Of a DNA stretch of 64,000 bases, positions 52,608-62,005 are shown piece after piece. The translations under genes were made by a program, and so were the position numbers. Positions within the stretch are counted from its first letter, which is position 1. Each line of letters begins with the position of its first letter. The notes below the pieces were generated by a model. That model had not been told where the DNA came from. It ran no database searches and worked only from the letters and a program-made list of their open reading frames with translations. Source of the stretch: Silvanigrella paludirubra (GTDB lineage: Bacteria > Bdellovibrionota_B > Oligoflexia > Silvanigrellales > Silvanigrellaceae); assembly GCF_009208775.1 (NCBI RefSeq), contig NZ_WFLM01000003.1, positions 287,374 to 351,373 of the forward strand, written 5' to 3'.

Positions 52608-55472
52608 TTAAATATTATATACTTCTATACTGTCATCTTCTTGAATTCCAAGGTCACTATTATCTACAGGCGCTTTTAGCAACTGAAGTAAGTCATCTCT
52701 CGAAAGATTTTTAAAGACTTCTTCATCTTGTTCTACAAAACGTTCAAAAATCATTTTTTTACGGCTAATGATTTCATCTATACGTTCTTCAAGGGTTCCT
52801 TTGGTAACTAATTTGTAGACTTGGACATTTCTTATTTGGCCTATGCGGTGAATACGATCTGTTGCTTGATTTTCTTTTGCCGCATTCCACCATCTGTCAA
52901 AATGAATGACAACGCTTGCAGAAGTAAGATCAATACCCGTTCCTCCTGCTAATAAAGAACCAATAAATACTTTTACATCATCATTTTCTTGAAATTCTTT
53001 AACAATATTTCCTCGATTAATAGATTGTCCTGTTAAAGTGACGTGTTTTATGCCTTTATTATTTAATCTTTCAGATAATTTAGAAACCATTTTTGCATAT
53101 TGAGAAAAAATAACAACTTTTTGGTTGCTTTCAATTGCCTCGCTAAGTAATTCATCAAAAACTTGTAATTTTCCACTACCTACATTTGCATATTGTGGAT
53201 CAATTATAGCAGGGTCATTACATATTTGTTTCAATAAACTAATCAGACTAAAAATATGAATATAAGGAATTGGATTTTTTTCATTTTGAAGATCATCAAT
53301 TAATTTTTTGCCTTTTAAATTTAAAGCTTCATTATATAATTTTTTTTGTGAAGGATTTAAATGACAATATCTAATATCTTCAACTTTTTCTGGTAAATCA
53401 GTCAATACATCTAATTTATTTCGGCGCATTTTAAATGGATGAATTAATCGGTGTAATTCAATATCTGCAATTGGATCTGTTTTTTCATCGTTGAGCATAT
53501 ATTTCTTTTTAAATTCATTGTCTGTACCAAGGTAACTTGGAGCAATATAATCAAAAAGATTTTTTAATTCCATGAGATCATTTTCTAAAGGTGTACCCGT
53601 TAAACAAAGTCTCATGTTGCTATTAATTTTACAAGCAGCTTTATAAGTGCGTGTGCTTTGATTTTTTACTAAATGAGCTTCATCTAATACAACTAAATTC
53701 CATTTAAATTGCATAATTAATTGTATATCACGAAGTAAAATCCCATAGCTTGTAACAAATGCATAATGAATATTTTTTGATTTATCTATTTTAGATAAAT
53801 GGTTTTTACGGAATGGTCCATGAAAACAGATGCTTGTTACGTTAGGGATGTATTTCGTCATTTTATCTAGCCAGTGATCAATCACACTGGTAGGACAAAC
53901 AACAAGTGAAATGGAATTCTGCTCATTTTTTGTAATGCTTGAAATGAGTCCCATGGCTTGGTGCGTTTTTCCTAAACCCATTTCATCGGCCAAAAGTCCA
54001 CCGAGTTGGTTGTTATATAACCACCATAACCATTTTAAACCGTCTTCTTGATAGGGTCTTAAAGCCAAATTTGTTTCTTTTAAGGAAGGTAATTGAAGTT
54101 TGTCTCTTGAAATTAAACCTGATCGGATTTTTTCAATAACAGCGGCTTTTCCTTTGACTTTACTTTCTGACCCAAATTGTTCATGAAAACGTACAAATTC
54201 TAAAGTAGAAAGTTTTAATTGACCATCTTCCTGAACTTTGTTTTTTAACCAATCAAGTTCTGGTGTGATTTTAATAAAACCTTTATCTGTTTCAAGATAC
54301 TGTCTACCTTCAGCTCTTGCTTTAAGAATTTGATATAAAGTACCAGAAGTATCCGTGCTTATTTTTTCATCTGAGTTTGAATTAAATTTAGCATCAATTA
54401 GTATTGAACCATCTAATGATTTATTTAAGGTAAATTCAGGGATAGATATTTTTTTGTAAACTTTAATTTTTGATAAATTATCGCTTACAACAATATCAGC
54501 TGTTTCTTTAAGTCGAGAAAAATCACTTTCAATCAAGCTTGCGGCAGTGTCGCCTTCAACAATGCCTGTTTTAGGATATTCGTGCCATCTTGAAATTTGT
54601 GTATTATTCATTTTGTCTGCAAATGGAATATATCCCGTTTTTTTAATAAATATACCAATTTTACCAATATGAGTTTGGTTTAAATCGGCAATAATAAGTT
54701 TTTTTATTATTTTACCATCTTTTACGAGAGCAATATTTTTTTGAATTAAAAAACCTGATTTCCCATTGTTTTTTATATTAAAATATCTTTTTGCAACAAT
54801 TTCATGTTTAATAAGTTTTTGAACTGGGGCGGAAGCTTTATCAGAATATTTTGTATTAAATAAAAGTTTACAAGTGTCATCAACACCAAAACGATAATTT
54901 AATTTTCGGGCACTATCAATTTGAACCAATGCGTTTAGCCAAGGTTCTTCTTTATCAATGTCAATAGAAACAAGTTCTGCAACATTAGAAGAGAAAATAT
55001 TTTCTAAATTGCTACTTTCTAATACTTGTTTTGCATCATTAATAATTTCCCATTTTTCTTCAGCACTAAAAATAGCATTTTTATTTTCTTGTAGTGGAAC
55101 TGTTTGAGGTTTGGTGTGTACTGAACTTAAATGGAGTTCAGAACCCCCTGTGCCTAAATTTAATTTTTGAAGATAAGTTGCTTTTTCTTGATCTAAATAA
55201 ATACAAAATGCGGCTAAGTGCTGGCATTTTTCAGCTCTTCTTCTATTTGCTTGGCATGTACATTCCATCCATTGAACAAAACGTCCTTGCGCATGGATTT
55301 TCATACGGACTTCGTAATTTTCTCCGATTCCCGCTTTAACGCGGCAGCTTAATAATTCTCCATATGCTTGGAAATTATGAATACCACCTGATCTATAAAT
55401 AGAAATTCCATTTTGCCAATTAGTAGCTTGGAATTGAGAGAATACAAAATCAATAAAAGAATTTGATGTCAT
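52608..55472 (-). CDS. SWIM-zinc-finger SNF2-family helicase/ATPase
   Basis: This 954-residue protein begins with a SWIM zinc finger (Cys71, Cys73, Cys83, His85) and has a bacterial SNF2/RapA-type motor in its second half: ADEMGLGKTHQAM (motif I), LDEAH (motif II), LTGTPLEN (III), and the C-terminal lobe GSLLAGGTGIDLTSA and DRIHRIGQ. Such proteins use ATP to move on DNA or remodel RNA polymerase complexes; the precise role is open. The start ATG 55472 has no strong ribosome binding site. It is a single-gene transcript. Confidence 0.88.
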   Translation of the reverse strand: MTSNSFIDFVFSQFQATNWQNGISIYRSGGIHNFQAYGELLSCRVKAGIGENYEVRMKIHAQGRFVQWMECTCQANRRRAEKCQHLAAFCIYLDQEKATYLQKLNLGTGGSELHLSSVHTKPQTVPLQENKNAIFSAEEKWEIINDAKQVLESSNLENIFSSNVAELVSIDIDKEEPWLNALVQIDSARKLNYRFGVDDTCKLLFNTKYSDKASAPVQKLIKHEIVAKRYFNIKNNGKSGFLIQKNIALVKDGKIIKKLIIADLNQTHIGKIGIFIKKTGYIPFADKMNNTQISRWHEYPKTGIVEGDTAASLIESDFSRLKETADIVVSDNLSKIKVYKKISIPEFTLNKSLDGSILIDAKFNSNSDEKISTDTSGTLYQILKARAEGRQYLETDKGFIKITPELDWLKNKVQEDGQLKLSTLEFVRFHEQFGSESKVKGKAAVIEKIRSGLISRDKLQLPSLKETNLALRPYQEDGLKWLWWLYNNQLGGLLADEMGLGKTHQAMGLISSITKNEQNSISLVVCPTSVIDHWLDKMTKYIPNVTSICFHGPFRKNHLSKIDKSKNIHYAFVTSYGILLRDIQLIMQFKWNLVVLDEAHLVKNQSTRTYKAACKINSNMRLCLTGTPLENDLMELKNLFDYIAPSYLGTDNEFKKKYMLNDEKTDPIADIELHRLIHPFKMRRNKLDVLTDLPEKVEDIRYCHLNPSQKKLYNEALNLKGKKLIDDLQNEKNPIPYIHIFSLISLLKQICNDPAIIDPQYANVGSGKLQVFDELLSEAIESNQKVVIFSQYAKMVSKLSERLNNKGIKHVTLTGQSINRGNIVKEFQENDDVKVFIGSLLAGGTGIDLTSASVVIHFDRWWNAAKENQATDRIHRIGQIRNVQVYKLVTKGTLEERIDEIISRKKMIFERFVEQDEEVFKNLSRDDLLQLLKAPVDNSDLGIQEDDSIEVYNI

Positions 55473-55563
55473 TTTTATTCTGTCTAAATGTTACTTTAAA
55501 AACTAAATAAACTCTACATTTACAAAGTTTCTAAAGTGATAATTAATAAATTAATGATTTAAG

Positions 55564-57120
55564 TTAATTGCTTCTGCTTGCAACTCTGCTATCACTTTTT
55601 TCTAACTTTAAGTAATCAGCCAATGTCGTTTGCGCAACAGAACTAGCTCGTACAACCCAGTTTTGTGGACTGGCTACAACAGTCCCGATAGCAATACTGT
55701 TAGGACTATTTAATGGAGCAATACCACTAAACCATGTGTAAAGAACATCTCTATTTTCAGGGTCTAGTAGAGTTCCTGTTTTTCCACCAATTTCATCTGC
55801 ATCAGCTCGTGTGCCTGCTTTATGAAAAGTGCGTCTACTTGTTCCAGTGGCAATAGTAGCTAGCATAAGGGTCTCAACTTTTAAAGCCGTCTGAGGAGAA
55901 ACTATTCTTCCTATTTGCATTGGTTTTGCTCTATAAACTTCTCTTCCATCCGAATTAAATGCGGCTTCTACAAGAAATGGTGCCATCATGACCCCACGAT
56001 TATTTATAGCAGCAGATAATAATGCAGCATGAATAGGATTTAATCTAGTAGCACCAAATCCAGCGCCAGCTTCAGCGACTTCCTGAGGAGTAGCTGTATC
56101 GGGATCGGGTAATAAAAACATGCTAGTTTGTAATTTAATATCGCTTGGGATTGCTTTATTAAACATGAACTTCTCAGCGTAAAACTTTAAGGAAGAGAGT
56201 CCAACATCATACAAAGCAATTCTTGCAAATGCAGTATTACAACTTGAACCAAATGCTTTAGCAAATGTTAATCTTTGTGAATCTCGAGCAGGATCGGCAA
56301 GCCAATTTCCATTTCTGAGTGACCCACATCCTCCTCTAAAAGCGATCTCATCATAAGGATTTAAATTGCGTTTTTCAATAGCAGCTGAAGCTGTAATAAT
56401 TTTCATTAAACTTGCTGCTGGGGCTCTTGAGCTTACAGAAATGACGGCATTTCTGTTACCTCCGTTTTGAGACAATGCAAGAATTTTTCCTGTTTTAGGA
56501 TCTATAATTGCTGTAGATCCATTTAATATTCTAGTTTGGCTTAAATATTTTTCGGAAGCATCTTGAAGCTGTGGATCAATTGTTAATTCTAGTTTGAAAT
56601 TTTTGTAATAAGAATAGGTTTTTCCATTTTTAAAAAACATTTTAGATGCAACTTCAGGCCAATCAATTTGACCAAATGGAGTATTAAAAGCCGCACCATT
56701 ATTATTTAAAGACTCTCTTGGATCCGTAAATGCTTTTACTTTTACAGTATTTTGAGCAAATCGAGTGGGATTTATAATGGATGAACCGTTATACGCTGAA
56801 AATAGGACGGGTTGAGCTGTAACGTAAACCGTTTTAGCGTCAGTTCTAGCAAAGTTTTCTTCAACTTGTCTTCTATGCTTTGTCTTTGAGCGAGAAGTTT
56901 TTTTTGCTTTTACATTTTTGTTACTTTTGCGGACTTTTTTATTCGAATTTTTTTTATTTTTATTTTGATTTTGTTGTGAATATAAAATCGTTACGTTTTT
57001 ATTGCCGGCGCTTTGAGCTAGTGCAATTTGAGAATTTGATAAAATAAATCCACAACCAAATAATGGGATAAGGAACATTTTCAATGCTTTTATTGGTATT
57101 AATCTTGATAAAAAATACAT
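55564..57120 (-). CDS. Penicillin-binding-protein transpeptidase
   Basis: This 518-residue protein has a signal peptide or N-terminal anchor (about 12-38), a very basic linker (about 50-90), and a transpeptidase domain with S-x-x-K (Ser237, Lys240 in SLMK), SxN (Ser293-Asn295) and KTG (447-449). It makes peptide cross-links in the cell wall and is a penicillin target. No glycosyltransferase domain or FtsI-type dimerisation domain is seen, so it is an unusual stand-alone transpeptidase. A TAAGGAAAC site precedes the ATG. Confidence 0.87.
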   Translation of the reverse strand: MYFLSRLIPIKALKMFLIPLFGCGFILSNSQIALAQSAGNKNVTILYSQQNQNKNKKNSNKKVRKSNKNVKAKKTSRSKTKHRRQVEENFARTDAKTVYVTAQPVLFSAYNGSSIINPTRFAQNTVKVKAFTDPRESLNNNGAAFNTPFGQIDWPEVASKMFFKNGKTYSYYKNFKLELTIDPQLQDASEKYLSQTRILNGSTAIIDPKTGKILALSQNGGNRNAVISVSSRAPAASLMKIITASAAIEKRNLNPYDEIAFRGGCGSLRNGNWLADPARDSQRLTFAKAFGSSCNTAFARIALYDVGLSSLKFYAEKFMFNKAIPSDIKLQTSMFLLPDPDTATPQEVAEAGAGFGATRLNPIHAALLSAAINNRGVMMAPFLVEAAFNSDGREVYRAKPMQIGRIVSPQTALKVETLMLATIATGTSRRTFHKAGTRADADEIGGKTGTLLDPENRDVLYTWFSGIAPLNSPNSIAIGTVVASPQNWVVRASSVAQTTLADYLKLEKSDSRVASRSN

Positions 57121-57185
57121 TATAGTTTCCTTAAGTTACTTTTAATAAATTGTAACACACAAAATTCATTTTGGATCTCGTTCCT

Positions 57186-57875
57186 TTAAATAATCAAATC
57201 TTTTTTTGAAAGTGCCCAGCAATCCAAGGTATAAACATAAAGTTTCTTTTGAAACATTATTGGCATGGTTCTTTTTGATTGGTAAGCCCAACCATTCAAA
57301 TTTTGAGAAACCTCAAAACCTTGTTGATAACTGGAAAAACTATCTCCAACAAGTATTTTCGGCATATCTCGGAAAATTGAAAGGTAAATAACTGCATTTT
57401 TATTGGAAATTTCTAAAATTTTGCTTAAGGCTCTTTTTCTAATAGATGTTAAACCTGCGTTTAAAATTGGATATGTTACTTTTTCAAAGCTTCCAATGAT
57501 ACTTATTCCCTTTGGGCTTAAGGCCTTATCAATTTCTTCTTTTTCCATTGAATTGAAAATGAGTTCATTATGGGGGATTGGGGTCTCAATGACTTCAATA
57601 ATAGGCAAAGCATTCGATGGAATATACCATGAAATATAGGCAAAAGGTAGCGAATTATAAAAGCCTTTACTAGCTTCTCCTGTGGTTGGAAAAATAGGGT
57701 ATATTGTTGGAATTTTTGGGATATTTCCAGCATCATCCTCACAATAACAATCTTTTTTTCTTAAAAATAATAAATTTTCTCGAAATAAAGAGGATAAGCG
57801 TTCATAGGGAATATTTTGCATATCAGGAAAATGATTAAAAACTCTAATTGCGGCAATATATTCTTTGTAAGTCAT
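57186..57875 (-). CDS. Hypothetical protein divergent from the bactofilin gene
   Basis: This 229-residue protein has no signal peptide. Cys43 and Cys45 lie in KKDCYCEDDAGN; no second pair completes a metal site. The rest is Ile/Ser/Pro rich with predicted strands and loops. No family recognised. The ATG at 57875 has no strong ribosome binding site. It is divergent from bactofilin with about 120 bases between the starts. Confidence 0.5.
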   Translation of the reverse strand: MTYKEYIAAIRVFNHFPDMQNIPYERLSSLFRENLLFLRKKDCYCEDDAGNIPKIPTIYPIFPTTGEASKGFYNSLPFAYISWYIPSNALPIIEVIETPIPHNELIFNSMEKEEIDKALSPKGISIIGSFEKVTYPILNAGLTSIRKRALSKILEISNKNAVIYLSIFRDMPKILVGDSFSSYQQGFEVSQNLNGWAYQSKRTMPIMFQKKLYVYTLDCWALSKKDLII

Positions 57876-57994
57876 TTAACCGTCCTAATACATTTTGTAT
57901 CTCACAACTTTTACTGCACTTTTATACCTTTATATTACGAGTATTTATCTTGAGTTTCAAAAAAATCGCATTTTATTATTCTAGGAGCTTAGTG

Positions 57995-58432
57995 GTGTTT
58001 TCAAAAGCGAAAGATGCTAAAGTAATGTCGTCTACTCAAAGTATTGAAAATGTCTCAAAAAAATATAAAGGCGTGCCTTTTTCATTACTTGGAAGTCAAA
58101 CCTTTTTTCAAGGAAAAGTGATTTTAAAAGGAGAAGCGCGATTAGCTGGTCATGTGGAAGGGACAATTATATCAGAAGATGTTCTTATTATTGAAGAATC
58201 TGCGTTGATTAAAGGTGAAATACAAGGGGTCGTTATTGAGGTTAGTGGGGTGTTTGAAGGAACATTGCATGCTGCTGAGTTATTAAGGCTGACTCCATCT
58301 GCTAGGGTTCAAGGAGATATTGCCTCCTATAAGCTTGTTGTAGAAGAAGGGGCAAAATTATTAGGCAAATTATCATGTCTTGATCCTCCTAGACATGTTA
58401 AAGATGATATTACGCTTGCAGTTGTTACTTAA
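57995..58432 (+). CDS. Bactofilin
   Basis: Bactofilins are bacterial cytoskeleton polymers that form beta-helical filaments and position envelope proteins. This 145-residue protein has the DUF583 repeat block (FFQGKVILKGEARLAGHVEG, then GEIQGVVIEVSGVFEGTL and GDIASYKLVVEEGAKLLGKL). GTG 57995 was chosen because AGGAG lies seven bases upstream; the long reading from 57848 would add a hydrophobic head not seen in bactofilins. A GTG at 57992 is an equal possibility, only one codon away. Confidence 0.87.
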   Translation: MFSKAKDAKVMSSTQSIENVSKKYKGVPFSLLGSQTFFQGKVILKGEARLAGHVEGTIISEDVLIIEESALIKGEIQGVVIEVSGVFEGTLHAAELLRLTPSARVQGDIASYKLVVEEGAKLLGKLSCLDPPRHVKDDITLAVVT

Positions 58433-58481
58433 AGACGATTTTAATCTAAATCTTTTGTTTTCTCTGTTTAGGAGAATAAAT

Positions 58482-58979
58482 TTGACTGCGGATAAACCGA
58501 TTTCAAAAGACTCCATAAAAGATCTATATAGCGAATCTAAGCATAGAATTAGGCTTATTCTTGCTATGTTAGGTCGTTATGAGCCTGAAAAAGTAAATCC
58601 GCTTCCTGATGAAAAATCTTTTGCTACCATTTCAAATTTAATTAATAGTATTATGAGTGCAGCACAATTTGAGTCTGAAAATCAATATCGAAATGCAATT
58701 GTGGATATTTCAAACTGGATGAATTGTGCTTTTAACGTAGAATACTTAACCAAAAATGAATCACTTTATCCAAATCCTCTTTATGCGGTTCGTAAAGGTG
58801 GTGAAATTCTTCATTCTTTTCTTCATAGAGATTTAAGAAGAAAACAATTTTCTTCAGAAGAAGATGAAATATATAGAAATTATCTTTCCTTAATTGCTTC
58901 TCTTCCTGATCCACGTAATAAAAAACTAGCGCAAGATGATGTTGATGGGATGATTGATGACCTCTTAAAAACTAGTTAA
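58482..58979 (+). CDS. Hypothetical helical protein downstream of bactofilin
   Basis: This 165-residue soluble protein is helical and acidic, without signal peptide or recognised domain. A longer reading from 58380 overlaps bactofilin, but TTG 58482 has GGAG seven bases upstream, so it was chosen. It starts 49 bases after the bactofilin stop and is likely co-transcribed, which suggests an envelope or cytoskeleton link by context only. Confidence 0.5.
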   Translation: MTADKPISKDSIKDLYSESKHRIRLILAMLGRYEPEKVNPLPDEKSFATISNLINSIMSAAQFESENQYRNAIVDISNWMNCAFNVEYLTKNESLYPNPLYAVRKGGEILHSFLHRDLRRKQFSSEEDEIYRNYLSLIASLPDPRNKKLAQDDVDGMIDDLLKTS

Positions 58980-59050
58980 GATCTGCTTTTTATATTAGTA
59001 ATTTATAATTCCAAAAGTTGATTTTCAAAATTTTCTTAATTACTATTTGG

Positions 59051-59090
59051 CCGATGTTTATTTATTATATTCTTCCTAATCACACATCGG
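59051..59090 (+). promoter_or_regulatory. Inverted repeat in the ctaA leader
   Basis: CCGATGT (59051-59057) and ACATCGG (59084-59090) are exact complements with a 26-base AT-rich spacer. The right arm includes the GGA that is the only ribosome binding site candidate before ATG 59100, so the stem could control translation. Confidence 0.3.
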
Positions 59091-59099
59091 AACTAAATT

Positions 59100-60041
59100 A
59101 TGATAAAAATGAAAAACTATTCTCGATTTGCTTGGGCGTTTCTTGCTTATAATTTTTACGTAATTTTAGGTGGAGCTTATGTTAGAGCGACAGGCTCTGG
59201 TGCAGGTTGTGGAGAACATTGGCCTTTATGTAATGGTGTAGTTGTCCCTAATTTTTCCACTTTTCATACAATAATTGAATATACTCACAGAGTTTCAAGC
59301 GGAATCGTTGGAATTGGCTCTATTATTTTATTAGTCTGGGCTTTTAAAGTAACGAAAAAAAAGGATCCTATACGAATTTCTGCTATTATTGCATTTTGTT
59401 TTGTGGTATTTGAAGCGTTATTAGGAGCTGGTTTAGTTATATTTGGACTAGTAGCTAATAATTCTTCATACTTTAGAGCAATCGTCATGTCATTACATTT
59501 AGTTGCCACATTTATATTAATAGCATCTATTTCCTTGACTGCAGCATGGTCTTCTGGATTTAAATTTAATAAATTTAATATGCAAACTAAAAAGTTTTTA
59601 CCTGTTTCTTTAATTATAGTTGGAATGTTTGTTGTGGGTATGTCTGGTGCTATTACAGCATTAGGCGATACTTTATTTAGGCCTAATTCTGTTGGCGAAG
59701 GTGTTATTAATGAAATAATAAATCCTTCCCATTTTTTAATGTCTTTAAGAATATATCATCCTATTTTTGCTGTTATTGTTGCTATATATACTGTTTTTAC
59801 AGCTTGGAGTTTAACAAATAAAAATTCATCATCAATACAAAAAAAATTAACTTTTAGTATTACAGGAATTTTTATTCTTCAAATTTTTATTGGGTTCATT
59901 AATATTGCGCTTCTTGCGCCTGTTTGGATGCAAATAATTCATTTACTTATTGCAGATATTGCATGGATTTTTTGCGTGTTATTTTGTAGTCAAGCGCTTT
60001 CCGAGGAGATATCAGTTGAAAAATCGATCCAGCACGCTTAA
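59100..60041 (+). CDS. ctaA: Heme A synthase CtaA/Cox15-like
   Basis: The enzyme converts heme O to heme A for cytochrome oxidase. The 313-residue inner-membrane protein has about eight helices. The EYTHRVSSG motif (Glu60, His63), a cysteine pair in CGEHWPLC (Cys37, Cys44) and further histidines near SLHLVAT, RIYHP and QIIHLL fit the Bacillus CtaA heme-binding layout. It implies aerobic heme-a-type respiration. The last 26 bases overlap the MFS transporter start. Confidence 0.85.
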   Translation: MIKMKNYSRFAWAFLAYNFYVILGGAYVRATGSGAGCGEHWPLCNGVVVPNFSTFHTIIEYTHRVSSGIVGIGSIILLVWAFKVTKKKDPIRISAIIAFCFVVFEALLGAGLVIFGLVANNSSYFRAIVMSLHLVATFILIASISLTAAWSSGFKFNKFNMQTKKFLPVSLIIVGMFVVGMSGAITALGDTLFRPNSVGEGVINEIINPSHFLMSLRIYHPIFAVIVAIYTVFTAWSLTNKNSSSIQKKLTFSITGIFILQIFIGFINIALLAPVWMQIIHLLIADIAWIFCVLFCSQALSEEISVEKSIQHA

Positions 60042-61218
60042 GATTTTTATTCTTATTTTAATTGTTTCATTGTCTACGTTTTCAACTGATACATATGTTC
60101 CTTCCCTGCCCCATATGGTCAATGACTTAAATACGACACAAGCATTAATTCAATTAACTTTAAGCTTTTATATGATTGGTTTTGCCATATCTATGTTAAC
60201 TTGTGGTTGTTTATCAGATCGTTTTGGTAGACGTCCCATATTATTAGGTGGTATTTCATTATATATTATTTCAACTTTTATTTGTATTTTTGCTTCTAAT
60301 GTTTGGATTTTAATTATAGCTAGGTTTTTCCAAGCATTAGGCGGATGTTGTGGAATTGTTATTGGGCGGACGATAGTTCGTGATTCCTTCGAGAAAAAAG
60401 ATCAAATTAAAGTGTTTACTTATATTTCTACTGGTATGGCAATTTCACCTGCCATTGCTCCTATTATAGGTGGGACATTACAAAGTTATTGGGGTTGGCG
60501 TTCGTCTTTTGTATTTTTATTTATAGTTTCTACTTTGGTATTAATTTTAGCATATTATAAATTAGAAGAAACAAATAAAGATTTAAATCCAAAAGCTACA
60601 AATATTTTAAATTTATTTAAAAATTACAAAATTATGTTAACTAATAAAATGTATATGGGATATACTTTAACTATTGCTTTTGCTTGGTGTGTTTTCTTCT
60701 CTTTTATCTCTTCATCCTCTTTTATTTTTCAAGATATTATAGGAGTTTCTCCAGTTGTTTATGGAATTATTTTTGGCTTTGTTTCATTTGGGTATATATC
60801 GGGTACTGTTTTAGCAAGAAAAATGTCCAATAAAATTCCATTAAATAATTTAATTTCAATTGCTACTTTTTTGTGTTTAATAGGTTCAAGTATATTATTT
60901 ATTTTTGCAATATTAAATTATACTTCAGTTGCTGTTATATTAATTCCTTTAATTGTAATTATGATAGGAATTGGTATTATTTTTCCTTTAACTCAAGTAG
61001 GTGTAATTGATATATTTCCAAAAATGGTTGGAGTAGCTACAGGCTTATTTTTCTTTATAGAAATTATGACTGGGGTATTTGCAGGCTATCTATCTGGGGC
61101 ATTTAAATCACAATCACAATTGCCTATGGCAAGTGTGATGTTGGCCTCGAGTATTCTTCTTGTTTTTACTTTTTACTTTTTAATTCTAAAGAAAAAAAAT
61201 GATAAAGAAATAAACTAA
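60016..61218 (+). CDS. Bcr/CflA-like MFS drug exporter
   Basis: This 400-residue inner-membrane protein has twelve helices. It shows [10 protein letters not shown] at the start, the MFS signature [16 protein letters not shown] after helix 2, and [16 protein letters not shown], which are features of the Bcr/CflA efflux group. Likely substrate: drugs or small hydrophobic compounds; unknown here. TTG 60016 with GAGGAG seven bases upstream was chosen; the longer reading from 59950 would extend into ctaA. It overlaps ctaA by 26 bases. Confidence 0.82.
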   Translation: MKNRSSTLKIFILILIVSLSTFSTDTYVPSLPHMVNDLNTTQALIQLTLSFYMIGFAISMLTCGCLSDRFGRRPILLGGISLYIISTFICIFASNVWILIIARFFQALGGCCGIVIGRTIVRDSFEKKDQIKVFTYISTGMAISPAIAPIIGGTLQSYWGWRSSFVFLFIVSTLVLILAYYKLEETNKDLNPKATNILNLFKNYKIMLTNKMYMGYTLTIAFAWCVFFSFISSSSFIFQDIIGVSPVVYGIIFGFVSFGYISGTVLARKMSNKIPLNNLISIATFLCLIGSSILFIFAILNYTSVAVILIPLIVIMIGIGIIFPLTQVGVIDIFPKMVGVATGLFFFIEIMTGVFAGYLSGAFKSQSQLPMASVMLASSILLVFTFYFLILKKKNDKEIN

Positions 61219-61239
61219 GAAACTAAGAAACTAAGAAAC
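61212..61239. repeat. Three tandem copies of an 8-base unit
   Basis: AAACTAAG occurs three times in a row (61212, 61220, 61228) and continues as AAAC. It spans the MFS stop codon and the end of the opposing O-methyltransferase gene. It looks like a small slipped-strand expansion. Confidence 0.7.
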
Positions 61240-61899
61240 CTTAATGGCTACAGTGAGTCCTTCTCCTGTGGGTAAAATAGTACTTCTAAACTTAGAGCTA
61301 TTTGCGAGTCGTGAATTAAATTCTCTTAATGCAATTACTTTTGTATTTAATTCTGGGTCTTCTATATTTTCTTTATAAATATTTCCCCAAGCAAAAGTAT
61401 TGTCACCAATAATTAATCCACCCACTTTTAAATTGTCTTCAGCCCAGGTTAAATATTTAGGGTAAGATACCTTATCTGCATCAATAAAAATGGCGTCAAA
61501 TGGGCCTTCTTTTTCAATTGATTTTAACATTTCGATCCCAGGACCAACGTGTTGTTTTATTAAATGAGAAACACCCGCCTTTTGAAAAGATTCTTTTGCG
61601 GCATCGGCATGTTTTTGCTCTAATTCAATGGTATGCAAAATACCATCATTTTGAATTCCTCTAGCAATGCATATTCCTGAATACCCAGCTAAAGTACCAA
61701 CTTCCACAATTTTTTTAGCTTTAGAGATACGTATTAATAATTCTAAATGTAGGCCATCCATATTGTTTACTTGAATGAGTGGAATATTTAATTTAGCGGA
61801 ACGATCTTTGACTTCTTTTAAAATAGAGTCTTCTGGTTTGAAAGTATCTATTGCATAATTTGAAATTTTTTCACTAGTCTGAGAAAATGCTTTTTCCAT
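61231..61899 (-). CDS. SAM-dependent O-methyltransferase (CCoAOMT-like)
   Basis: This 222-residue protein has the SAM-binding motif VEVGTLAGYSG (about 66-76), the ELEQKH segment, FIDADKVSYPKYL with metal-binding Asp, and GGLIIGDNTFAWGN, which fits the caffeoyl-CoA O-methyltransferase-like group of metal-dependent catechol methylases. Substrate unknown. ATG 61899 with AAGGAG eight bases upstream was preferred to ATG 61905, which is too close to that site. Confidence 0.85.
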   Translation of the reverse strand: MEKAFSQTSEKISNYAIDTFKPEDSILKEVKDRSAKLNIPLIQVNNMDGLHLELLIRISKAKKIVEVGTLAGYSGICIARGIQNDGILHTIELEQKHADAAKESFQKAGVSHLIKQHVGPGIEMLKSIEKEGPFDAIFIDADKVSYPKYLTWAEDNLKVGGLIIGDNTFAWGNIYKENIEDPELNTKVIALREFNSRLANSSKFRSTILPTGEGLTVAIKVS

Positions 61900-61950
61900 G
61901 ATCATCTCTCCTTATATTTATAAAAATAAAGTATAGATAATAATAAAAAA

Positions 61951-61979
61951 AATCAATTATAAAAAAAATATAATTGATT
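61951..61979 (-). terminator. Terminator of the trypsin-like gene
   Basis: AATCAATTATA (61951-61961) and TATAATTGATT (61969-61979) form a perfect 11-bp stem with a seven-base loop. On the minus strand it is followed by a run of Ts, 27 bases beyond the gene stop. Confidence 0.7.
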
Positions 61980-62005
61980 TTTAAAAGAATTTTATTTAGA
62001 GAAAT

